Source: Ga0077555 sp963741565 (lineage in GTDB: Bacteria; Pseudomonadota; Alphaproteobacteria; Rhizobiales; Hyphomicrobiaceae). Taken from it: 64,000 bases of DNA. A program made the position numbers and the translations under genes. The notes under the pieces are model-generated. The model had not been told where the DNA came from, did not search any database, and saw only the letters and a program-made list of their open reading frames with translations. Each line of letters opens with the position of its first letter. Positions within the stretch are counted from its first letter, which is position 1. Location: positions 1,098,958 through 1,162,957 of the forward strand of contig CAVUIK010000008.1 of NCBI GenBank assembly GCA_963741565.1. The letters are read 5' to 3'. Below are positions 54,912 to 63,922 of the stretch, one piece after another.

Positions 54912-55252
54912 GTGGCTGCGCCGATCGGCCGGGAGAGCCTGCCGGAGCGCCAAGACCCGTTTCGAAATGAAACGCCGATGTCCGGTTGTCTCGAATCGAG
55001 ACTTCTAAGTCCCGGTCAATTTGGGTCATCCGGTGCCTGTCATTTCGCTGTCCGCCTGCAAACATGAACGAACTTGACGCTTAGCGCCCTTTGCAGCCGG
55101 CTCAACGCCCGGATCTGGCACGGAACGAATGACGCGTTAATGGTCTGGTAACTTCTGACCCCAATTCGGGTGGTTCGGCCGGCCAATCCAGCTTCGGCAC
55201 CAGCATTGCAAATCCCCCTGCAAACGCCAGTCGCGTCCAGGGAGTACCTGCA
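54912..55252. other. Promoter region of the tadG-like gene
   Basis: 341 bp without a gene. It holds two small inverted repeats (GTTTC-n5-GAAAC at 54959-54973 and GTCTCGA-n-TCGAGAC at 54988-55002) and a CtrA-like half-site pair TTAA-N7-GTAA at 55137-55151. The downstream gene starts at 55253 after AGGGAGTACCTGCA, a good ribosome site. Confidence 0.5.
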
Positions 55253-56515
55253 ATGACAACGAACTTCAGCAAGGCAAAGTCGCTCGCCACCTCGTTCAAC
55301 AAGTCCGAGGACGGTGCGGTTGCCATCATCTTCGGTCTGGTTGCGATCATTCTCGTCATGATGACGGGCCTTGCGATCGACGTTGGCCGTGTGATGCACG
55401 CCGAACGCAAACTGACCGGCGCCGTCGACTCGGCCGCACTTGCAGGTGCCAAGGCTCTGAAGACGCCTGGCGCCACCGACGCCATGGTGCGCACCGTCGC
55501 CCAGACCTACTTCCAGAAGAACATGGAGGGTGGCGGCAGTTACGCCGTCGTCACTGCAGTCAATGTCCAGGTCGATCGCAGCAACAACTCGGTGACGGTC
55601 GACGTCGACGGCAGCGTTCCCGCAACCTTCGGTCAGCTGGCCGGCATCCAGAAGTTCGACGTCCCGAAGTCATCGGTCGCCATCTATGACACCAAGGATA
55701 TCGAGATCGGCCTGCAGCTCGACGTGACCGGCTCCATGTGCAGCCCCTGCCGCAAGATCAACGACCTCAAGGACGCCGTTGCCGGTCCAGGCGGCCTGCT
55801 CGACATCATGCTGCCGAATGGTGGCCCATCTGGAAAGGTTCGCATCGGCCTCGCGCCGTTCGCCGGTGGTGTCAACGCTGGTGTGTATGCTGCAGCCGTA
55901 ACCGAGAACCGCGCCACCAACGGCTGCGTCTACGAGCGCCGCAACACGGCCCTTCAAGCCACTGAAGTCGCAGCGGCCGGACCGTCGTCTCTCAAGGCCC
56001 GCGTTGATCTTGGATCGCCGCAGAACTGCCCGCCGGATGCCAAGGTTGTCGCCATGTCCGACGACAAAGCCATGCTGCGCGCGACGATCAACAGCTGGAG
56101 CACGTCCACGTCGACGGCTGGCCACCTCGGCGCCGCCTGGGCCTGGTACCTGCTCTCGCCGGAATGGACTGCAATCTGGCCCGCATCGGCCAAGCCCGCC
56201 AACTACAACGACGGCAAGACCAGCAAGTACGTGATCCTGATGACGGACGGCGCCTACAACACGATCGGTGGTCAGATGAGTGGTGCCAATGTCCCCTTGT
56301 CCAACCGGTTCGCGGTCGACACCTGCAACGCGATGAAGGCCAAGGGCGTCACCGTCTATACGATCGGCTTCGAGGTTGCGGCATCCGATCGCGCTCCGCT
56401 GATCGCCTGTGCCTCGGACAGCTCGAAGTTCTTCGATGCCACGAACGGCGCCGCACTCCGCGCCTCCTTCCGGGCCATCGCGGAAGAGATCAACAGCCTT
56501 CGCCTCTCTCGCTAA
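55253..56515 (+). CDS. TadG-like pilus assembly protein with VWA domain
   Basis: A 420-aa protein with an N-terminal TadE/TadG-type membrane segment (DGAVAIIFGLVAIILVMMTGLAIDVGRV) and a von Willebrand factor A domain: LQLDVTGSMCSPCRKINDLKDA carries the MIDAS-like DxxGSM, and YVILMTDGAYN the second metal site. TadG proteins belong to Flp/Tad pilus systems. It stands alone here; no tadE, tadF or flp gene is nearby. Two hairpins end its transcript. Confidence 0.9.
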   Translation: MTTNFSKAKSLATSFNKSEDGAVAIIFGLVAIILVMMTGLAIDVGRVMHAERKLTGAVDSAALAGAKALKTPGATDAMVRTVAQTYFQKNMEGGGSYAVVTAVNVQVDRSNNSVTVDVDGSVPATFGQLAGIQKFDVPKSSVAIYDTKDIEIGLQLDVTGSMCSPCRKINDLKDAVAGPGGLLDIMLPNGGPSGKVRIGLAPFAGGVNAGVYAAAVTENRATNGCVYERRNTALQATEVAAAGPSSLKARVDLGSPQNCPPDAKVVAMSDDKAMLRATINSWSTSTSTAGHLGAAWAWYLLSPEWTAIWPASAKPANYNDGKTSKYVILMTDGAYNTIGGQMSGANVPLSNRFAVDTCNAMKAKGVTVYTIGFEVAASDRAPLIACASDSSKFFDATNGAALRASFRAIAEEINSLRLSR

Positions 56516-56530
56516 GAGAGAGTGCGACGA

Positions 56531-56601
56531 AGCGGGACCTTGCCCCCCTGGGGTCCCGCTTTCCCAAGGGTGCGCCCGCCCCGGCGCACCCTTGATCTTT
56601 T
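56531..56601 (+). terminator. Double hairpin terminator after tadG-like gene
   Basis: Hairpin 1: AGCGGGACC / GGTCCCGCT (56531-56539, 56552-56560) then TTCCC. Hairpin 2: AAGGGTGCGCC / GGCGCACCCTT (56566-56576, 56583-56593) then GATCTTTT. The second is a good Rho-independent terminator, 35 bp from the opposing ferredoxin gene end. Confidence 0.8.
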
Positions 56602-56635
56602 GTGCCGGCATTGCGTAGCAAACGCACCGCGCCAA

Positions 56636-58726
56636 CTACGCGTCCCCGCGCTTGATCTTGTCGAGCATGGCGGCTTCGCGGGCAGCGGCATCGGCAGACG
56701 CGTCAGCTGCCGTCTCGCGCGCCTTGAAGTAATCTTCTGACGTGCGCACCGTCGGCCGTGGCGGGCCGGCGAACGGGTCGATCGCGGTGTTCACGGCCGC
56801 CTCGACGCGGCAATCCTCACACATCCTGATGAGGTCGATGCGGGCCCGATTGGGACCGCTGAACATCCAGTGCTTCTCTTCGAGCTTCGCGGCAATGCGC
56901 TCGATCGTGCTCTTGACGCCGAACGGTTTGCTGCATGTGATGCAACAGAACGGTGCTTCTTCGTTGAGGATTACGGCGCCCGCCTCGAAGGCCGGGAAGC
57001 TCAGGCGCGGCTCGAGTGCCATGACCTTCTCCGGGCAGGTCGCGACACAAAGCCCGCATTGGACGCACAGGCTCTCGTCGAAGGCGAGGAGCGGACGGTC
57101 CTTGGCATCGCCCAAGGCGTGCGTCGGGCACGCCGACACGCAGGCGAGGCAGAGTGTGCAACCGTCGTTGCGCACGTTGACGCGCCCGAACGCGGCCCCC
57201 TTCGGCAACGCAATCGTGTCGACGGGCGCCGGGGCGACGCGATGCAACTCGCGCAAGGCGAGCTTCAGGATCGTGCGCTTGTCGCCGGCGGCCGCAAACG
57301 TCGCAGGCTTTACGGCACCGCGACCGGTTTTAATGCCAGCGAGGCCCGACACAAGGGCATCCGGGTCATCCGTCTCGATGATGCTGACACGCGCGTCACC
57401 GAACCCGAGCCCCGTGAGGAGCGCATCAGCGGTCGCACAGGTTTGCCGGAGGCCGGCGATGTCATGGCGCGGCTTCGAGCGGCCGAGAATATGCAGCGAC
57501 GACGCGCCATAGGCGAATGCGGCGGCGATGACGTCGAGGCCGATCTGGCCGGTTTCGTTGACGGCAAGCGGCAATGTGTGGGCGGCAAGCCCGTCGCCGA
57601 AACGCGCGGCGGCTTCGATGAGCGCCGCGCCGTGGTCGGTGTCATGGATCAGGATTTGTGGGTCGCGGCCGCCGGCTGCGCGATAGGCGGTGAGCATCGC
57701 GCGCAACCGCGAGATCACGATGTCGACGGGGGGAACGGCATAGGCCGCCGCTCCTGTTGGGCAGACTGCCGCGCAGGCGCCGCAACCGCCGCAGATGTAG
57801 GGATCGATGACAACGTGATTGCCGCCGGGCGTGATGGCGCCAGCCGGACAAAGATCCAGGCAACGCGTGCATCCCGTGATCCGAGAGCGGGAATGCGCGC
57901 AGAGATCTTCGCGGAATGTGATGAAGCGCGGTTTATCGAACGTCCCGACGAGGTCCGACGCCTGGAACGCCAGGTGGCTGATCTCGGCAGTGTTTGCCGG
58001 ATCGGCCCTGAGATAGCCAGAGCGCAAGTCGGGCGCGGAGATCAATGCTGCGCCGCCGGAGACGTCGATCAGGATGTCGGCTTTCGACAATGCGCCATCG
58101 CGTCCGGCGCCAAACGACAGCTTGCCGCGCGAGGATGCCGCCGGCTCCGAAAACCCGTCAATCGTGATCTCGAAGGCGCCAAGATGGCCCTTGATCTGCC
58201 TGATGCGCCCCTGGCGGATCGGGATGTCCGCTTGCCGCAGCGGTGCCACATCGGCGCCGGGTGTCAGCAGCACGGTGATGTCGAGGCGATCCTTGAGTTG
58301 GATCGCGAGATCGATCGCGGCCTGATCGCGACCGTAGATGAGCGTAACGCCGGTACTTTCGAACGTGACGCCGGCCGGCGGCGGATCGGTGATCCGGGCC
58401 GCTGCAATCAGCGCCGCCATTTTCGGTCCGGCTTTGGCGCCCTCGCTTCCCCAGCCGGCGGTCTCGCGAACATTGACGAAGGCCAGGGCGGCGCCAAGCG
58501 CCTCCTCTTCGGCAACGTCTTCGAACAGCGGTTGCTGATAGGTGCAGGCAACTGTCAACGCGCCATCCTTGGCAAGCCGGCGAAACTGGTCGAGGCCCGC
58601 TGCGCTGCACAAGTGCCGTGCCGTCGCGACGCTGGCGCCGGCGCAGCCCTGGGCGACCGCGTCCGCCGAGAGCGTCATCGTATCCTCGCAGGAGCAAAGG
58701 ACGATCTTTGGGGCGGTTTCGGCCAT
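56636..58726 (-). CDS. Multi-cluster 4Fe-4S ferredoxin-type electron carrier
   Basis: A 696-aa cytosolic iron-sulfur protein. Typical 4Fe-4S motifs: residues 286-293 (CTRCLDLCP), 312-323 (CGGCGACAAVCP), 523-534 (CTLCLACVSACP) and 554-565 (CVQCGLCVATCP). Further Cys pairs sit at the N-terminus (CSCEDT, ARHLCSAA) and the C-terminus (CCITC near 594-598, CEDC near 636-639). The plan recalls HdrA-like or formate-dehydrogenase accessory ferredoxins, but no flavin motif was recognised. It is divergent from three small genes of unknown function. Start at 58726 (MAETAPKIVL). Confidence 0.85.
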   Translation of the reverse strand: MAETAPKIVLCSCEDTMTLSADAVAQGCAGASVATARHLCSAAGLDQFRRLAKDGALTVACTYQQPLFEDVAEEEALGAALAFVNVRETAGWGSEGAKAGPKMAALIAAARITDPPPAGVTFESTGVTLIYGRDQAAIDLAIQLKDRLDITVLLTPGADVAPLRQADIPIRQGRIRQIKGHLGAFEITIDGFSEPAASSRGKLSFGAGRDGALSKADILIDVSGGAALISAPDLRSGYLRADPANTAEISHLAFQASDLVGTFDKPRFITFREDLCAHSRSRITGCTRCLDLCPAGAITPGGNHVVIDPYICGGCGACAAVCPTGAAAYAVPPVDIVISRLRAMLTAYRAAGGRDPQILIHDTDHGAALIEAAARFGDGLAAHTLPLAVNETGQIGLDVIAAAFAYGASSLHILGRSKPRHDIAGLRQTCATADALLTGLGFGDARVSIIETDDPDALVSGLAGIKTGRGAVKPATFAAAGDKRTILKLALRELHRVAPAPVDTIALPKGAAFGRVNVRNDGCTLCLACVSACPTHALGDAKDRPLLAFDESLCVQCGLCVATCPEKVMALEPRLSFPAFEAGAVILNEEAPFCCITCSKPFGVKSTIERIAAKLEEKHWMFSGPNRARIDLIRMCEDCRVEAAVNTAIDPFAGPPRPTVRTSEDYFKARETAADASADAAAREAAMLDKIKRGDA

Positions 58727-58859
58727 AACGGTCGGGTCCTCAATGCAGCGTTGCCAATGCGGCGTGATACACCCGGCGCCGATGGTCTGCTTGCCGCTTG
58801 TAAACCAGATCAAGGCGATTATGAATTGCCGAACCTTCACATCGCGGGTTCGCGAACGC

Positions 58860-59612
58860 ATGACCGGCGCACTGGATCTGCCATCGCTCTACACGGCTGT
58901 GGTGCTCCGTGAGCACCGCAACGCCTTTGCGCATGCCAAGGAGATAGCTGCAGACCAGGGCGCCGGGACGCTCGTGTGGGTGCGCCGCTTCGATACCGTC
59001 GAATTTGCCCTGGTGCTGGAACCCGAAGAGCCATTGCGCGAAGCGCGGCGTGCGCTCTACGCGGCCATGAACGCAATGGGCGATGCGCTCGCGGCCCATT
59101 GTCCGCCAGAAAAGCCGCTGGTATTTGCCTGGCCGGACACGATCATGCTCGATGCCGGCATCCTGGGCGGCGCCCGGCTTGGCTGGCCGCCCGCAACCCC
59201 CGAGCATGCCGTGCCGGATTGGCTCGTCGTCGGCCTTACGATCCGGATGGCGGTGCCGCATGGCCGTCCTCAGGCAACGGGAGGTTCGGTCCTCGACGTG
59301 CGGGTCGACAAGGGCACCAGCCTCGAAATCGAAGGGTTCGAGATGATGGATGCGGCGGGGCTGATCAACAGCTTCACGCGTCATTTCATGGTGCAATTCG
59401 ATCTCTGGCAGGAAAAGGGCTTTGTTCCGGTCGGACAGCAATTTCTGGGGCGTTTGCCGGAACAGGCCGGGACAAGGCGCGGCATCGATACCAACGGTGA
59501 CTTGCTCGTGCGCAATCTCAAGGCCGGGCCGCAGGCCGACCGGTCCGATCTGCTGGCGGCCCTGGACCAGCCGCAATGGCTCGATCCCGCTACCGAGGAG
59601 CCATGGCTGTGA
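58860..59612 (+). CDS. Biotin/lipoate ligase-like (BPL/LplA fold) protein
   Basis: A 250-aa protein resembling the biotin/lipoate A/B protein ligase family. Segments of the fold include ALVLEPEEPLREARRALYAAMNA (early), LVFAWPDTIMLDAGILGGARLGW (where ligases have the WPND-type motif) and a C-terminal SH3-like part near GTRRGIDTNGDLLVR. The canonical GRGRxGR-type motif of biotin ligase is not seen, so activity is uncertain. It is first of three overlapping genes; an in-frame ATG at 58822 is an alternative start. Confidence 0.72.
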   Translation: MTGALDLPSLYTAVVLREHRNAFAHAKEIAADQGAGTLVWVRRFDTVEFALVLEPEEPLREARRALYAAMNAMGDALAAHCPPEKPLVFAWPDTIMLDAGILGGARLGWPPATPEHAVPDWLVVGLTIRMAVPHGRPQATGGSVLDVRVDKGTSLEIEGFEMMDAAGLINSFTRHFMVQFDLWQEKGFVPVGQQFLGRLPEQAGTRRGIDTNGDLLVRNLKAGPQADRSDLLAALDQPQWLDPATEEPWL

Positions 59613-60181
59613 AGCTGCTCCGCACCATCAGGCTCGATGCCTCCGACACGTTCGTCTATGAGCGCGCGGCTGGCGCCGGCGAATGGGCGGTGCCCGGCGG
59701 CTTCGAGTTCATGGACACCGACCCGCGTTCGCTGGCCGGCAAATCACGGCAGGCGTTTCGCGCTGGATTTCTCGGACTGACGTCGTGCGGCTGGTCAACC
59801 CTGGTTGTGGCGGTGGCGGCGACGCCGGCTGAGCGCGCCGACGCCGTCGAGCAACTGGCGCGATACCTGATGTCGACGCACGGCGCGCCGGATCTTGCCG
59901 CGGCGCGATCGGCGGCTGAGGCCGAGATCACCTATGCGTCGGAGCTGGCCGACCAACCGGACGGCACGCTGATTGCGCTCCACCGCAAGGTCGGCGACGA
60001 TGGCAACCTGAGCGAGCAATTCAGGACGCTGCGACCCGCCGAAGCGCGCGCCGCCGCTGCCATGCCATGCAGCGCTGGCGCCTTTGCCGTTGTCGACGAT
60101 GACGGCGCAACTGACCCGGCCGCGGGCGAGGAAATCGATTTCTTCGGGCTTGGCGACAGACGCGGAGCCGGCAAGCCATGA
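59603..60181 (+). CDS. Unknown protein (DUF6505-like)
   Basis: A 192-aa protein of unknown role: KLLRTIRLDASDTFVYERAAGAGEWAVPGGFEF at the start and EIDFFGLG at the end. No membrane span, cofactor motif or catalytic pattern was seen. The pattern and neighbourhood fit DUF6505, but this name is from memory of the cluster and not checked. The ATG at 59603 overlaps the previous gene by ten bases and its stop overlaps the next start by four, so the three genes are translated together. Confidence 0.65.
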   Translation: MAVKLLRTIRLDASDTFVYERAAGAGEWAVPGGFEFMDTDPRSLAGKSRQAFRAGFLGLTSCGWSTLVVAVAATPAERADAVEQLARYLMSTHGAPDLAAARSAAEAEITYASELADQPDGTLIALHRKVGDDGNLSEQFRTLRPAEARAAAAMPCSAGAFAVVDDDGATDPAAGEEIDFFGLGDRRGAGKP

Positions 60182-61188
60182 CCGACTTCTGGGTATCGAG
60201 CGGCCATCATCTGGTCGACCGAGACAAGGACGGACGCCTAGTCGTCACAGACGAATGGCTGAAGGCCTATCTCGCGCGGCCGGAGTTGGTGCCGCCCGAC
60301 GACGCCTGCCTGGTCGAGCGCGCGGTACACCAACGCTTGCTCCGGTCGCCGCGCGAGCCGATCGCGGCCGATGAGATCCGCGGTATGGCGGATCGCGACG
60401 CCCGCGAGAATTGGAGCCATCTAATTACGTTCCGCGACCATCTGCTCGCGCATCCGACCATCGAAGCCGCCTATGTGTCGATGGTCCGTGCCCCCAAAGT
60501 GACGACGCCACCACTGTTTCTCAACCAGCTCGTGCATGTGATCCTGCGCAATCTGCTCGATTCCGAGCGCGATCCCTATATCCTGCGCGCCGCCGAGATG
60601 CTCTACCGGCCACAGCGGCTGTCATTGAAAGATGGCATCATGCTGCTCGCCGATGAAGAGGTCGTCGATGGCGCTGATGTCACCGACCATTCGTCGCCGC
60701 TGGTTGCCATCTTCGGGGATGCCAAGGCCAAGGCACTCGATGTCCTGACACCTGAAACGTCCGACCAGTATCTCGGTCGCAGCGACGCATTCGACATGGT
60801 GATGGATTTCCGGCTTGGCGAACCATCGCGGGCCGCGTTTGCGCGCGTGCTCGAAAGGTGGATCGGCGCGCTACTCGGCTCCACGGTCACCATCGCCCCG
60901 GTTGCCAACATCACGGACGACAGTTGGGCCTGGTTTGTCGGTCTCGATCAGGAGGCGACGGCAATCGGCAACGCGCTCTGGCGCGGCGAGGAGCCGCCGC
61001 AGGAGGGCCGGGATCGGATTGTGGCGCTGTTCCAGCTCACGTTTGCCGATGACAAAGAGATGCTCGACCGGGTCAAGGCGCGGCCGGTGTCGCTGATCCT
61101 CGGCATGACGCCGAACCGGATCGTTCGCGTGAAGCCGCAGAATTTGCTCGTCGGCCTGCCCTTGAAGCGGCTCACCGCCGCAGGGTAG
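60178..61188 (+). CDS. Unknown protein (DUF6352-like)
   Basis: A 336-aa soluble protein: TDFWVSSGHHLVDRDKDGRLVVTDEWLKAYL at the N-terminus, then a helical, acidic body (DREARENWSHL-like, LNQLVHVILRNLLD, YRPQRLSLKDGIMLLADEE) and PQNLLVGLPLKRL at the end. It is likely to match DUF6352, again from memory. No known catalytic motif. The start overlaps the previous stop (ATGA). Together with the ligase-like protein and the divergent ferredoxin it forms a conserved-looking redox cluster. Confidence 0.65.
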   Translation: MTDFWVSSGHHLVDRDKDGRLVVTDEWLKAYLARPELVPPDDACLVERAVHQRLLRSPREPIAADEIRGMADRDARENWSHLITFRDHLLAHPTIEAAYVSMVRAPKVTTPPLFLNQLVHVILRNLLDSERDPYILRAAEMLYRPQRLSLKDGIMLLADEEVVDGADVTDHSSPLVAIFGDAKAKALDVLTPETSDQYLGRSDAFDMVMDFRLGEPSRAAFARVLERWIGALLGSTVTIAPVANITDDSWAWFVGLDQEATAIGNALWRGEEPPQEGRDRIVALFQLTFADDKEMLDRVKARPVSLILGMTPNRIVRVKPQNLLVGLPLKRLTAAG

Positions 61189-61215
61189 ATCGACGACGAG
61201 CGTCCTCCCATCGCT

Positions 61216-62367
61216 TCACCCGCGGTTGCCGCCAAGCACCTTGCGCGAGATCACCACGCGCATGATCTCGTTGGTACCCTCGAGGATCTGGTGGACGCGC
61301 AGGTCGCGCACCAGTTTCTCCAGGCCGTAATCCTTGAGGTAGCCATAGCCACCGTGCAACTGCAGCGCCTCGTTGACGATATTGAAACCGAGATCCGTCG
61401 CATAGCGCTTGGCCATCGCCGAAAACATCGACGCCTGCGGATCGGCACGATCGAGCGCATCGGCGGCGCGATAGATCATCAGGCGGGAGGCTTCGAGGTC
61501 TGTCGCCATGTCCGCGATCTTGAACTGCAGCGCCTGGAAATCTGCGAGGTTCTGGCCGAACGCCTTGCGTTCGAACATGTAGTTGCGCGATTTGTCGAGA
61601 GCCGACCAGGCTGCGCCAAGCGAACACGCGCCGATGTTGATGCGGCCCCCATCGAGGCCCGACATGGCAAATTTGAAACCTTGCCCCTCGACGCCGCCAA
61701 CCAGGTTCGCGGCCGGCACGCGGGCGTTCTCCATGATTACCTGGCGCGTCGGTTGTGCGTTCCAGCCCATCTTCTTTTCGAGCGCGCCGAACGAGAGGCC
61801 GGGGGTGTCCTTCATGACGGCAAAAGCTGAAATGCCGCCGGAGCCTTCGCCGCCGGTACGCGCGAAAATGAAATAGAACTCCGCTGACCCGGCGCCGGAG
61901 ATGAACTGCTTGGTGCCGTTGAGGATGTAGTGTTCGCCCTCCTTGTGCGCGGTGGTCTTGAGGGCGGCCGCATCCGACCCGGCGCCGGGCTCGGTCAGGC
62001 AGTAGCTCGACAGCCACTCCATCGACGCGAGCTTCGGGATCCACGCCTTGATCTGCGCCTCGGTGCCGTACTTGGCGACCATCCACGCAACCATATTGTG
62101 GATCGAGATGTACGACGCGACCGCTGGGCAGCCATACGACAAAGCCTCGAAAATCAGTGCACCGTCGAGCCGCGACAGCCCCGAGCCGCCCTTCTCCGCC
62201 GGCACATAAATCGCCGCCATGCCAAGCGCCGCCGTCTCGCGGATCACATCGACCGGGAAGTGGCTTTTCTCATCCCACTCGGCGGCGCCGGGTGCAATCC
62301 GCTCCTTTGCGAAATTGAGGGCGGTGTCCTGGATGGCGGACTGCTCGTCGGTCGGGGCGAAGTGCAT
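61216..62367 (-). CDS. Acyl-CoA dehydrogenase (isobutyryl-CoA dehydrogenase-like)
   Basis: A 383-aa FAD enzyme that oxidises acyl-CoA to 2-enoyl-CoA and passes electrons to ETF. Landmarks: CLTEPGAGSDAAAL near residue 123, KQFISGAGSAEFYFIFARTGG, and the catalytic base Glu in HQILEGTNEIMRVVISRKVLG near the C-terminus. Resembles ACAD8 (valine pathway) more than short-chain enzymes; exact substrate inferred. Transcribed opposite the unknown cluster, with only 27 bp between the stops. Confidence 0.93.
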   Translation of the reverse strand: MHFAPTDEQSAIQDTALNFAKERIAPGAAEWDEKSHFPVDVIRETAALGMAAIYVPAEKGGSGLSRLDGALIFEALSYGCPAVASYISIHNMVAWMVAKYGTEAQIKAWIPKLASMEWLSSYCLTEPGAGSDAAALKTTAHKEGEHYILNGTKQFISGAGSAEFYFIFARTGGEGSGGISAFAVMKDTPGLSFGALEKKMGWNAQPTRQVIMENARVPAANLVGGVEGQGFKFAMSGLDGGRINIGACSLGAAWSALDKSRNYMFERKAFGQNLADFQALQFKIADMATDLEASRLMIYRAADALDRADPQASMFSAMAKRYATDLGFNIVNEALQLHGGYGYLKDYGLEKLVRDLRVHQILEGTNEIMRVVISRKVLGGNRG

Positions 62368-62580
62368 GGAGGCGTCCTGGTTCGTGGAAGCCCATGTCTA
62401 ATCGAGTTCGCCGTGCGCTCCAAGGCGGTGCCTGCGCGAAGCTACCGGGTGGATGGGTCCGGCGATGCCTCGGCCGGCATGACAGACTGGCCATCCGGGG
62501 GCTCGCCAATGAGATTTTTGGCTGCATTCCCGATCGGCGGGGCTGAGGCCCGCCAAGATCTGCGACCCAGTTCGGTGCCA

Positions 62581-63855
62581 TCATGTGGCTGCCGCCGGTC
62601 GTAACGCCCTCGATCCAACAAACAGTGACGCCGCAAGGAAGCAAGCCGTTCCAGCAATGATGAAGGCCGGCGCATACGTCGCCAGAATGTCCCGCGAGGC
62701 TCCCGACCCATAGGCGGCGACCGAAGCGCCGACCTGGTGCGCAGCAAAAATCCAACCGAATACGACTGGCGCCATCTTCGGCCCGAATGCTTGCCCCGCA
62801 AGCCTGACGGTTGGCGGCACGGTTGCTATAAAATCGAGACCAAAAAAGATTGCCCAGATCGTGAGAGCAACGACGCTGAAGTCGCTGAAAGGCAGCCAGA
62901 CGAGAGACACGCCGCGCAGCGCATAATAGACGGCGAGCAGGAGGCGATTATCGACCCGGTCCGACAACCAGCCCGACCCGATCGTACCGACGAAATTGCA
63001 CACACCCATCAGAGCCAGGTAGGATGCGGCCGCCACAGTGCCGATGTTGTTGTCGGCGCAGAATGGAATGAAGTGCTGCTGGACGATGCCGTTCGAAGAC
63101 AAGCCGCAGATGAAGAACGTGCCGGCCAGCAGCCAGAACATCGGCACTTGGCTGGCCTCCTTGAGTGCGCGCAGCGAAAGTGCGATGGCGCCCTCCGCCG
63201 AGGGAACCGTCGCGACGATCTTGGTCTCGCCGTAGGCCGGCTGGTCGACATCCGCCGGCCAATTTCGCCCGACCAGGACGTACAGAATTGCACAGATCGC
63301 GCCGCCGACGATGACAGGCAGTACGGCCGTGCGCCATCCATAAGTCGTCGATAGCCAAGCGGTCGTCGGCAGGAAGACGAGTTGCCCGGCAGCAAAGGCC
63401 GAAGTCAGGATGCCCATTGCGAGACCGCGCTTCGCCACGAACCAACGGCTGGCGATGGTCGCCGCCAAGCCTGCCCCGACCATCCCGGCAGCCCCGCCGA
63501 GCACGATCCCCATCGTCACCAAAAGGTGCCAGCGTTCCGTCACCATCGTGGTCGCCGTCAAACCCATCACCACGAGGGTGGCCGAGGTCGCGACCGTCCG
63601 CGCAACGCCGTAGCGCAGCATCAGCGCGCCCGCGAAGGGCGCCATGCATGCGAACACGAAGAACATCAGCCCGATCGCGGCCGACACATCGCTGCGCTGC
63701 CATCCGAACTCTTTCGCGATGGGATCGATCAGAACGCCGCCCAGACTGAAGGCAGCCGATGAGCAAAAGAGGGTGACGAAAGTCAGCGCAACCATCACCC
63801 AACCATAGTGAACTCCGAGGCGGGAAAGCCAACCGGCAAGCCAATGCGCAACCAT
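62581..63855 (-). CDS. Major facilitator superfamily transporter
   Basis: A 424-aa, 12-span MFS permease. The first half has LRYGVARTVATSATLVVMG-like loop 2-3, and a matching WLSDRVDNRLLLAVYY after the seventh span; KRGLAMGILTSAFAAGQLVFLP is in the middle. It resembles the oxalate/formate and monocarboxylate-type subgroup, but the substrate is not known. The ATG at 63855 (MVAHWLAGWL) is preferred to the longer frame at 63900. Confidence 0.85.
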   Translation of the reverse strand: MVAHWLAGWLSRLGVHYGWVMVALTFVTLFCSSAAFSLGGVLIDPIAKEFGWQRSDVSAAIGLMFFVFACMAPFAGALMLRYGVARTVATSATLVVMGLTATTMVTERWHLLVTMGIVLGGAAGMVGAGLAATIASRWFVAKRGLAMGILTSAFAAGQLVFLPTTAWLSTTYGWRTAVLPVIVGGAICAILYVLVGRNWPADVDQPAYGETKIVATVPSAEGAIALSLRALKEASQVPMFWLLAGTFFICGLSSNGIVQQHFIPFCADNNIGTVAAASYLALMGVCNFVGTIGSGWLSDRVDNRLLLAVYYALRGVSLVWLPFSDFSVVALTIWAIFFGLDFIATVPPTVRLAGQAFGPKMAPVVFGWIFAAHQVGASVAAYGSGASRDILATYAPAFIIAGTACFLAASLFVGSRALRPAAAT

Positions 63856-63899
63856 GAATGAGCCCCGATGAAGAAAAAAGAGAGATGTTTGAGGAGACA

Positions 63900-63922
63900 T
63901 TGCCCAAGAAGCTCTTGGGCAA
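63900..63922. promoter_or_regulatory. Perfect palindrome upstream of MFS gene
   Basis: TTGCCCAAGA / TCTTGGGCAA, a 10-bp perfect inverted repeat with a three-base spacer, 45 bp before the MFS start. It may be an operator or a leader hairpin. The region beyond it to 64000 holds no gene that can be supported. Confidence 0.5.

Noticed and set aside
56870..58912. 680-codon plus-strand open frame
   Set aside because: Antisense to the ferredoxin gene, whose cysteine motifs prove the minus strand is coding.
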